A DNA stretch of 11,158 nt from JANOYY01 sp031418035. GTDB taxonomy: Bacteria; Actinomycetota; Acidimicrobiia; Acidimicrobiales; JANYDT01. Shown here one piece after another: positions 4,990 through 11,158 of the stretch. The position numbers and the translations under genes were made by a program. The notes below the pieces were generated by a model, which had not been told where the DNA came from, did not search any database, and saw only the letters and a list, made by a program, of their open reading frames with translations. Within the stretch, counting starts at the first letter, position 1, and the number at the start of each line of letters is the position of its first letter. The DNA is taken from the NCBI GenBank assembly GCA_031418035.1, contig JANOWU010000078.1, positions 1 to 11,158 of the forward strand. Direction: 5' to 3'.

Positions 4990-7532
4990 GCGACATCGCT
5001 CGATTCCTCAGCGCGCCTACGACGTCGTGAGGTCAGTGCCAGGCCGACGATGGTCACCACACCGACGAAGGAACCACCGAGTCCGAGCCAATCTACCGTC
5101 GTCCGACGGAATTCCAGTCGGACGTCGTTCGCCGTGGGCACGACGACCATCAGATTCGGCGCCAGCCGCCACGGGCCTTGGGCGCCTACCGCACGCCATG
5201 CTGGAAAGTACGACACCTTGACGACGACCGGAATACCAATGCGGTCGACGTGAAACGCCACCTTGTCGTTCGTCTCGGTGATCTTGGTGACGTTCACACG
5301 CGGAAGTATCCGCGTGGGAGGCAACGTCATGTCGACGCCATCTCCCACGAACGGGTTCTCCTTCGGTGGAGATATCGTTGCATTCACGCGGGGCCAGCTT
5401 CGAGGTCCGTCTGCAGCTATTGGGACGGCAAATCGATACGGGTCGGAATATTGGGCCACGGCGACATCGAGCCACCCCGAGGTCTGTGATTGACCGATTC
5501 CGGTCACGACGACCGGCTGCGCGGTCAGGCCCGCAACGACATCGGCGTTCGCGACCTCGTAGATCTCCCACCCGGTCGGACACGTCTTTTCCGACTTCTC
5601 CTTGTCGTCGCACTCTCGCGAGTATTCAGCAGTCGCCACGAGCTTGAGGTCCGGGTTGGCTCTCGACTGGCGCAGGGCTTCCGGGCTGAACGCCATGTAG
5701 TAGCGGACGCCAAGGATCTGAAGCTGACGCACTCCGGCCGCAATGTCGATCTTGGTGTACGGCAGTCCACGCTGCGGGTCCGACGAACGTGCCGACAGGA
5801 GTGACGCGTTCAGAAAATGGTAGGGCGTTGTGGCTGAGGACTCGAAGTACAACCCCTCCATGGAACCGATGCAGCCGTTCGTGAATTTCGGCAGCAGCAT
5901 CGGCCCCATCGAAGTTCCGTAGCGATCGAGTTCGTCTTCGTATTCCCACATAGCTCTTCCGCAGCCATTGGTCCGGCCGAGGTTGTCCATCGTTTTCATA
6001 AGTGCACGGAACTCTGGCCACTCGTCTTGGTCTTCGTACCCGTTGTAGTTGTATGCCGGCCAGTCATCGATCGAGCTGATGTCGCCCGAACTCGTTGCGC
6101 GCTGGATCGAGAGGCGCCCTTCGGAAAGTTTGGGAATCGGGACGAAGCTGGGAAGTATGCGCAGCGGCGCACCAATGCTCCAGAGGGAGACGATCGCCAC
6201 GCCAGCGAGCGCCCATGACTTGCGTCGTTGGGCGCGGAGTACTCGACCGATTGCCACGAGACCGAATGCCGCCAAGAAGTAGCACGTCAGGTAATAGAAC
6301 GGCAGTGCCCGCTCGTTCCACAACCGGAACTGCGGGGTGAAACAAAACGCTGCGGTCGCAAGCAACGCCATGACCGTGAGCGCAATGCCAACGCGAACCT
6401 CTGGTGTTGCTGGTGTGTGACGACGGCGAAGCCGGACGAGGCGACCGAGGGATGCGAGCGCCCCGACCATGGCCAATAGGACAGCGGCAGTCGTGGTGGC
6501 CACGGCCGTACGTGGGGCTTCGGAGAGCTGGGTCGAGGAAAACCCGGGTAGGAGCCCGGCGAGGAAGCTGGTGGTGCGTTCCCAACCCATATCGTTCGCA
6601 TAGGGCAGCCGGGCCGCAAATGGCAGGACCCAGCACGCGCCAAGCAGCGCACCCGCCACCACCACGGTCGTGGCGTCGCGTAGCCGCCGAACGAGGGATC
6701 GGCCGGCCATCTGCACATTAATATGTGTACAGAGCAATACCAGCGAGGATGCGCCGATGAACAACGTCGGAAGGAGATGCGACGTGCCGGTCAGCGCCAA
6801 GACGATTGCGGCTCGCGCCCGATGACGCCCATCAATCCACACATCGAGGAGCAGACCGAGAAACACGAGACCGAGACTGAGGCTGATCGCGAACGAGAAC
6901 TCCCCGGCCATCGTCGAGATGATGTTGCCGCCGAGGATTTCGAAGTGACTGAGGAACAGGAACAACAGTGCGCCGAGCCCGAAGAGATAGCGATAGAGCG
7001 TCGACAACCTCGCACGCCGGGCGAAGAACATCGCGGCGAAAGGCATCGAGAACAAACCCGATACCGAGATCAGCTTGAAGGCCACGTTGATAGGAATCAC
7101 GTAGCTCAGAAGGACGATCGCCCACGTAGGTGCAGGAAAATAGAAGTGCAGGACCGGAAACCCGGCATACCAGTCCTTGCTCCACCCGGTCACACGAGAC
7201 GAACCCACGAGATGTTCTTTCACGAACGTCGAAGTCCATACGTGTGCGCCGGTGTCACCGCCCGTGGTGAGCGTGTTTCGAAAAAGCGGACCCGGACGCC
7301 AGGTCCACGGCTGCCATTTCGGGAGACCGTAGCCGGGACTGGAAACGCCACCGAGCTTGAAGAACAACAACACCATCCCAACGGCGATGATCGTTCGTCC
7401 GACCCGGGTCAGGCCGACGTCACTCCTTGCCAGCCCCGCATCACGCCGACGCGCCCACTGACGAGGGTTGGGGAACGTACCCCGGCCCTCGATGGGGGCT
7501 GCATCCGCACCGGTACCAGCCACGAACTCCAC
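4986..7532 (-). CDS. Large GT-C-like polytopic membrane protein (PTPS-related/YfhO-like type)
   Basis: An 848-residue integral membrane protein. After a short cytoplasmic N-terminus comes the first helix (about 45-62), then an extracytoplasmic loop with GGDTGAHVW (91-99). The acidic D93 with H97 has the position of the catalytic or metal-site residue in GT-C glycosyltransferases. WYAGFPVLHFYFP (121-133) follows, then roughly ten further helices to about 460, with GGNIISTMAGEF (201-212), GTSHLLPTLF (249-258) and LWNERALPFYYL (404-415). Residues about 465-815 form an extracytoplasmic domain including the YfhO-style QLQILGVRYYMAF; a last helix (about 818-836) ends in an arginine cluster. The likely role is transfer of a sugar from a polyprenyl carrier to an envelope polymer; acceptor unknown. 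GTG 7532 is the longest start; GTG 7523 would be leaderless behind TATCGT (7531-7536). Confidence 0.8.
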   Translation of the reverse strand: MEFVAGTGADAAPIEGRGTFPNPRQWARRRDAGLARSDVGLTRVGRTIIAVGMVLLFFKLGGVSSPGYGLPKWQPWTWRPGPLFRNTLTTGGDTGAHVWTSTFVKEHLVGSSRVTGWSKDWYAGFPVLHFYFPAPTWAIVLLSYVIPINVAFKLISVSGLFSMPFAAMFFARRARLSTLYRYLFGLGALLFLFLSHFEILGGNIISTMAGEFSFAISLSLGLVFLGLLLDVWIDGRHRARAAIVLALTGTSHLLPTLFIGASSLVLLCTHINVQMAGRSLVRRLRDATTVVVAGALLGACWVLPFAARLPYANDMGWERTTSFLAGLLPGFSSTQLSEAPRTAVATTTAAVLLAMVGALASLGRLVRLRRRHTPATPEVRVGIALTVMALLATAAFCFTPQFRLWNERALPFYYLTCYFLAAFGLVAIGRVLRAQRRKSWALAGVAIVSLWSIGAPLRILPSFVPIPKLSEGRLSIQRATSSGDISSIDDWPAYNYNGYEDQDEWPEFRALMKTMDNLGRTNGCGRAMWEYEDELDRYGTSMGPMLLPKFTNGCIGSMEGLYFESSATTPYHFLNASLLSARSSDPQRGLPYTKIDIAAGVRQLQILGVRYYMAFSPEALRQSRANPDLKLVATAEYSRECDDKEKSEKTCPTGWEIYEVANADVVAGLTAQPVVVTGIGQSQTSGWLDVAVAQYSDPYRFAVPIAADGPRSWPRVNATISPPKENPFVGDGVDMTLPPTRILPRVNVTKITETNDKVAFHVDRIGIPVVVKVSYFPAWRAVGAQGPWRLAPNLMVVVPTANDVRLEFRRTTVDWLGLGGSFVGVVTIVGLALTSRRRRRAEESSDVA

Positions 7533-7536
7533 GATA
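7531..7536 (-). promoter_or_regulatory. Candidate -10 element (TATCGT) of the GT-C-like gene
   Basis: On the minus strand TATCGT precedes GTG 7523 by seven bases, the TANNNT-N6/7-start layout of leaderless actinobacterial genes. It overlaps GTG 7532, so if it is used the real start is GTG 7523 and the protein is 845 residues. GGAG at 7527-7530 lies only three bases before GTG 7523, too close to serve well as a ribosome site. Confidence 0.3.
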
Positions 7537-7601
7537 GTTCGCGCGACGGCAGCAATTCCGACGCCGCCTCAGCAAGGTTCAGCGGTAGCCTCTCGGTACC
7601 A
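7533..7601. promoter_or_regulatory. Divergent promoter spacer between the GT-C-like and cyclase genes
   Basis: The spacer of 69 bases must carry or overlap both start signals. On the plus strand TAGCCT (7586-7591) fits the TANNNT -10 pattern and would start transcription a few bases before ATG 7602; no clear ribosome site precedes that ATG. No strong inverted repeat that could be an operator is visible. Confidence 0.35.
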
Positions 7602-10600
7602 ATGGACTGTGGACACTGTCGAACCGAAAACCCAGGGGGCTTCCGACACTGCGGAGCATGCGGGCAGCGACTGGCCGCCACGCGCTGCGACGCGTGCGGA
7701 TTCTCCACACCGGCGCCGTTCACCCATTGCGGCAACTGCGGCGTAGTGCTCGACCTGCACCGAGGCGTGAACGCCGAGGAGCGTCGCTTCGCGACCGTCG
7801 TGTTCGCCGACGTGGTCGGCTTCACCAAGTTGGCCGAAGACACCGACCCCGAAGACACGGCACGCATCGTCGACGCGGCGTTTCGCCAGCTCAGTGAGGT
7901 TGTCGTCGACCATGGCGGCACCATCGACAAGTACATCGGTGATTCGCTCATGGCGGTCTTCGGAATCCCGTTCGCACACCAGGACGATGCCGAACGGGCA
8001 GTGGCCGCTGCGCTGGCGATGCAGCGCACCGACACCGGTTTGGGCTTCGCGATCGGCGTGAACACGGGCGAAGTCATGGTGACGGCCCTCGGCGGCGGCG
8101 CAAACACCGTGATGGGCGATACCGTCAACGTTGCTGCTCGACTCGAGAAGGCCGCCAAGGAGGGCGAGGTTCTGGTCGGAGCGATCACGCACCAGCTCAC
8201 CGCCGGAAGGATCAACTACCGGGAACGTCCCCCGCTGACGCTCAAGGGAAAACGCGACCCAGTCGAGCTGTACCAGGCGATGTCGATTCGTTCGAACCCG
8301 ACACCGAGCGAAACACCGCAGGTACCGATGGTCGGCCGGGTAGAAGAGCTCGACTTTCTGTATTCGCAGTGGCGCCGGGCCTGCTCGCTGAAGCGCCTCG
8401 CCACGGTTCTGCTGACCGGCGACGCCGGCATCGGCAAGTCCCGCCTCCTTGATGAGCTGGTGAACCGTATCGGCGATGAGGCCCTGATCGTGCGTTCGTC
8501 GTACCCTCCCTACGGCGGGTCGGGCGGCATGCGCGTGGGCGGCGATCTCCTGGCCCAACTGGGGCCGAGCACAGATGAGGCCGTGCAGCGTCGGGTGCGT
8601 TCGCTCGCCGGCGACCTCGACCCGTCCTTGCGCGACATCGATGCGGGAGCGTTGCGCAAGGAACAGTTGTGGGCACTCCGACGCCTGGCCGAGGACAGCG
8701 CAAAGGATCGGCCCATCGTGGTGCTCATCGAAGACGTGCACATGGCGTCGACAAGTATCGACTTGCTCACGGGCCTCGTCGCTCAGCTTGTCGACCTCCC
8801 GATGATGGTCGTCCTGGCGGGCCGGCCCGAAGGACGATGGCTCACCAGCTTCCCAACAGCGAGCACCGTTCGGCTTCGCTCGTTGACCCTCGAGGGGTCC
8901 CGACGTTTGGCGGAGCTCTGGCAGCCAGGTACGGCCGAGCCCGACGAAGATCTTCTGTCGTGGGCCGGTGGAAATCCGCTGTTCCTTCGCGAGCTCCTCG
9001 TGTTCTCGTCGTTGCACGGGCCTGATTCTCCCGAACGCCAGCAGTTGCCGGTGAGCTTGCGAGCGGTCCTTGCCGCTCGCCTCGACACGTTGGCCAGCGC
9101 AGAGCGGGCCGCGTTGCAGGACTTTGCCGTCATCGGCGACACCGCGACGGTCGAGCAGCTGATGGCCCTCGGCGGCCCCGGTGCCGTCGACGGGATCAAG
9201 GGCCTGACGAACTCCGGCGTGGTTCGCCACCGGCCCGACGGGACGCTGCGAATCACCGAGCCGCTCCTGCGAGAAGTTGCGTACGAAACGATGCCTCGAA
9301 CCACTCGGGTGGAACGACACGTACGGATGGCCGAGTTGCTGACCAACCTCGACGACCGTGCCCGCCATCTCAGTCGGGCCAGCGAGCACGCCCTGGACGA
9401 CGGGCATCTTCGAAGTCTGGCGGCCGAGGCCCTTGCGCTGGCTGGACTCGATGCCCTCGAAAAGTCACGGCGACCCGAGGGGGTTTCGTCGCTTCGTCAG
9501 GCGGTTCAACTCGGGTATCGCGAACCCACTGCGCTGCTGCGGCTCGCGTCGGCGCTCAACGATTCGGATCGCCACGAGGCGCTGCGGCTCATTGACCAGG
9601 TACCGCTGCCGAGCGGGAATCCCCGCATCGATGCCGAGCGGACTCTCGTGTTGGCGAATGCCCTCACCGACATCGACTCCCAGTCGGCCTTCGCCGCGTT
9701 CGACGATGCGATCACGCGCTGGCAGGCGCTGGAGGACAGGACGAAAGAGGGCTGGGCTCACAGCAACAAAGGCGTCGCCCTCTTCATGGTTGGTCGCACC
9801 ACCGACTCCGACGCTGAACTCGTCGTCGCTGTGGATCTGTTCCGGTCCGCCAAGGACCGCACGGGCGAACTCGCCGCGCTGAGCTTTCGTTCCCTCGTTC
9901 GCCCTGATCACCCCGACGTCGAAATCTGGATGCAGGAGAGCCTGACGTATGCAATCGAACTCGGAGATCGATCTCGTCAACTTGCTGCCCTCACGTCGTT
10001 GCAATGGCACCACTACCTCGCCCTTCGACTTGGCGGGCCACAGGAAGCCCTTGCCGCAACGACATGGATCGAGACCCAGATCGCGATGGCCACCGAACTT
10101 GGCTGGCTCGACTCCGCATTTCAGGGCCTGTGCCTGCGCGCCAACCTTGCGCGCTACGACGGCAATTTCGCTGTAGCTCGCACGGCCATCGACCAGGCAC
10201 GGGAGCTCGGGCCCCGAGAGGGCAGCGACCTCGCGTTGTTGCAGAGCGTTGAGGCGTCGCTCGACCCCGGTCGTCCGTTACGCCCCTTCACCGGGATCGA
10301 TCCGATCACGAATCTCGCGTCGGTGATCCAAATGGAGACAGCCTTTCTCGAAGGGCGTTTCGCCGAACTCGTCGAACTGCAACTCGTGCCGAACGCCGAT
10401 AGGGTCGAGCGACCCGAATCGGGAACCGGGCTCGTGATCGCAGCGGCAGGGATGGCCTCGATCCAACGGTTTGATCTGGCGCAAAAGTATGCGCGCGAAG
10501 CATTGGCCATGTCGGATTCCTCGAAGCGATGGCTGCAGCGAATCGCTGCGGAATCAGTTCTTTCCGAGTGCGAGTCGCACCAGGGACGCCCCGGCGCACC

Positions 10601-10763
10601 GACCGCAAAGATCGGCGAACTCGGGGGCCTCGTGGGCGTGCTGGTTGCCCGTGCCTGGGCGGCTCAGGGGAACGACGACGCTCTAGCAGAGCTAAGTACG
10701 CTCAGCTCAAAGTTGCGGGCGCCGGGCATCGAACTCGGGATCACGGTCGCCGCAGCGTCCTGA
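7602..10763 (+). CDS. Zinc-ribbon / class IIIb adenylyl cyclase / AAA ATPase / helical-repeat signalling protein
   Basis: A 1053-residue soluble protein. Two zinc ribbons of identical CxxC-x10-CxxC spacing come first: C3, C6, C17, C20 and C29, C32, C43, C46. The class III cyclase domain spans about 60-228: metal-binding D70 (FADVVGFT) and D114, substrate lysine K110 (DKYIGD), transition-state N176 and R180 (GDTVNVAARLE). The adenine-selecting Asp of class IIIa is Thr here (T169), the class IIIb pattern. All catalytic residues seem present, so cAMP synthesis is expected. A P-loop ATPase follows: Walker A GDAGIGKS (273-280), Walker B IVVLIED (372-378). Residues from about 560 to the end are helical and TPR-like. 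Cyclase-ATPase-TPR order matches mammalian soluble adenylyl cyclase. ATG 7602 starts exactly at the first ribbon; the frame is open further upstream but only as antisense of the GT-C-like gene. Confidence 0.92.
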   Translation: MDCGHCRTENPGGFRHCGACGQRLAATRCDACGFSTPAPFTHCGNCGVVLDLHRGVNAEERRFATVVFADVVGFTKLAEDTDPEDTARIVDAAFRQLSEVVVDHGGTIDKYIGDSLMAVFGIPFAHQDDAERAVAAALAMQRTDTGLGFAIGVNTGEVMVTALGGGANTVMGDTVNVAARLEKAAKEGEVLVGAITHQLTAGRINYRERPPLTLKGKRDPVELYQAMSIRSNPTPSETPQVPMVGRVEELDFLYSQWRRACSLKRLATVLLTGDAGIGKSRLLDELVNRIGDEALIVRSSYPPYGGSGGMRVGGDLLAQLGPSTDEAVQRRVRSLAGDLDPSLRDIDAGALRKEQLWALRRLAEDSAKDRPIVVLIEDVHMASTSIDLLTGLVAQLVDLPMMVVLAGRPEGRWLTSFPTASTVRLRSLTLEGSRRLAELWQPGTAEPDEDLLSWAGGNPLFLRELLVFSSLHGPDSPERQQLPVSLRAVLAARLDTLASAERAALQDFAVIGDTATVEQLMALGGPGAVDGIKGLTNSGVVRHRPDGTLRITEPLLREVAYETMPRTTRVERHVRMAELLTNLDDRARHLSRASEHALDDGHLRSLAAEALALAGLDALEKSRRPEGVSSLRQAVQLGYREPTALLRLASALNDSDRHEALRLIDQVPLPSGNPRIDAERTLVLANALTDIDSQSAFAAFDDAITRWQALEDRTKEGWAHSNKGVALFMVGRTTDSDAELVVAVDLFRSAKDRTGELAALSFRSLVRPDHPDVEIWMQESLTYAIELGDRSRQLAALTSLQWHHYLALRLGGPQEALAATTWIETQIAMATELGWLDSAFQGLCLRANLARYDGNFAVARTAIDQARELGPREGSDLALLQSVEASLDPGRPLRPFTGIDPITNLASVIQMETAFLEGRFAELVELQLVPNADRVERPESGTGLVIAAAGMASIQRFDLAQKYAREALAMSDSSKRWLQRIAAESVLSECESHQGRPGAPTAKIGELGGLVGVLVARAWAAQGNDDALAELSTLSSKLRAPGIELGITVAAAS

Positions 10764-10774
10764 GCCAGCAGGGT

Positions 10775-11158
10775 TCAGGACCCGGCTACCCCCGCTGTCG
10801 CATGCGCACCCAGCAGACTGTCACGCCATGCCGACGTCGCTGCGACCTCGTTGAAGGTGAACAGGTGCAAGCCGCTGATGTTCAATTCGTCGGCCACAGG
10901 GTCGAGCGCGTTCACGAGATCAGACGGCTCATAGCCACCCGGCAGCAGAAGGCGGCCCATCGTGGCCCGGTTCTTCTTGAGGAAACGCATCGAGGAACCG
11001 ACGCCCAGTCGAGCCCCCATGGTCATGAGCTTCAGCTTGTCGATGACACCGGGAACACCCAGGTGAACGGGTGGCGTGAAGCCTGATCGTCGTTCGGCTC
11101 GGAGCCACTTTTCGAACAACGCCGAATCGAAACACATCTGCGTACTTACGAAGGTACG
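10775..11158 (-). CDS. metF: Methylenetetrahydrofolate reductase, C-terminal part (cut by right edge)
   Basis: The visible frame is open to the window edge and gives 127 residues to the stop. It opens with RTFVSTQMCFD, corresponding to the VTQFFFD stretch of E. coli MetF, with the folate-contacting Gln retained. It continues with PPVHLGVPGVIDKLKL, the conserved 'P.i.Gi.p......k' element, GVGSSMRFL, and near the end ISGLHLFTFNEV, matching 'v.g.HfYTlN'. The enzyme is an FAD-containing barrel reducing 5,10-methylene-THF to 5-methyl-THF for methionine synthesis. The full protein is usually about 300 residues, so rather more than half is missing. An internal ATG at 11137 is not the start because homology continues upstream of it. 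The stop lies 11 bases from the stop of the convergent cyclase gene. The symbol is given on family grounds; a close paralogue cannot be excluded. Confidence 0.85.
   Translation of the reverse strand, partial: RTFVSTQMCFDSALFEKWLRAERRSGFTPPVHLGVPGVIDKLKLMTMGARLGVGSSMRFLKKNRATMGRLLLPGGYEPSDLVNALDPVADELNISGLHLFTFNEVAATSAWRDSLLGAHATAGVAGS

Noticed and set aside
6723..7601. A 293-codon extension before the cyclase ATG
   Set aside because: It is antisense to the N-terminal helices of the GT-C-like protein, very rich in Arg/Glu, and the recognisable zinc ribbon begins exactly at ATG 7602.
7569..9407. Minus-strand frame of 612 codons opposite the cyclase gene
   Set aside because: A long open shadow frame of a GC-rich gene; the plus strand carries complete cyclase and P-loop motifs.
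11135..11137. ATG as the start of a short 120-residue protein
   Set aside because: MTHFR-like residues (FVSTQ) continue upstream in frame to the window edge, so this is an internal methionine.
1..11158. CRISPR arrays, transposons, prophage or attachment sites
   Set aside because: No regularly spaced repeats, transposase or integrase motifs, or terminal inverted repeats were seen by eye.

Overview
This is a gene-dense, GC-rich window with the style of an actinobacterium. The signs are strong G/C preference at third codon positions, GTG starts, TANNNT-type -10 elements placed directly before start codons, and a LexA box of the mycobacterial form. A deep-branching class such as Acidimicrobiia would fit, but that is an impression from codon use and gene content, not a placement. 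I see no tRNA, rRNA, CRISPR array, insertion sequence or integrase.

Layout from left to right. (1) At 1-404, minus strand, is the start of a DUF222/13E12-type protein that runs off the left edge. A perfect SOS box and a -10 element precede it. (2) At 405-724 there is a spacer without a gene, holding that promoter and two small hairpins. (3) At 725-1225, minus, is a small two-helix membrane protein with a PH-like tail. (4) At 1394-4597, plus, is a three-gene operon: SAM methyltransferase, SHMT-like PLP enzyme, PhzS-like flavin monooxygenase. (5) At 4594-7532, minus, is a two-gene operon: a large GT-C-like membrane protein followed by a VOC/glyoxalase-fold protein coupled by an ATGA overlap. 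(6) At 7602-10763, plus, is a 1053-residue signalling protein with two zinc ribbons, a class III adenylyl cyclase, an AAA/STAND-type ATPase and a helical repeat tail. (7) At 10775-11158, minus, is the C-terminal part of a methylenetetrahydrofolate reductase cut by the right edge.

How they may work together. The three plus-strand genes at 1394-4597 have gaps of only 31 and 35 bases. Their chemistry suggests a small, uncharacterised pathway for an amino-acid-derived or aromatic compound: PLP-dependent C-C bond chemistry on an amino acid, FAD-dependent hydroxylation and methyl transfer. The PLP enzyme keeps the PLP-site residues but, by hand alignment, lacks the residues SHMT uses with folate, so it is probably an aldolase, transaldolase or lyase. 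The cyclase has a class IIIb substrate-site residue pattern and the same domain order as bicarbonate-sensing soluble adenylyl cyclases. The remaining genes look like unlinked housekeeping or envelope functions.
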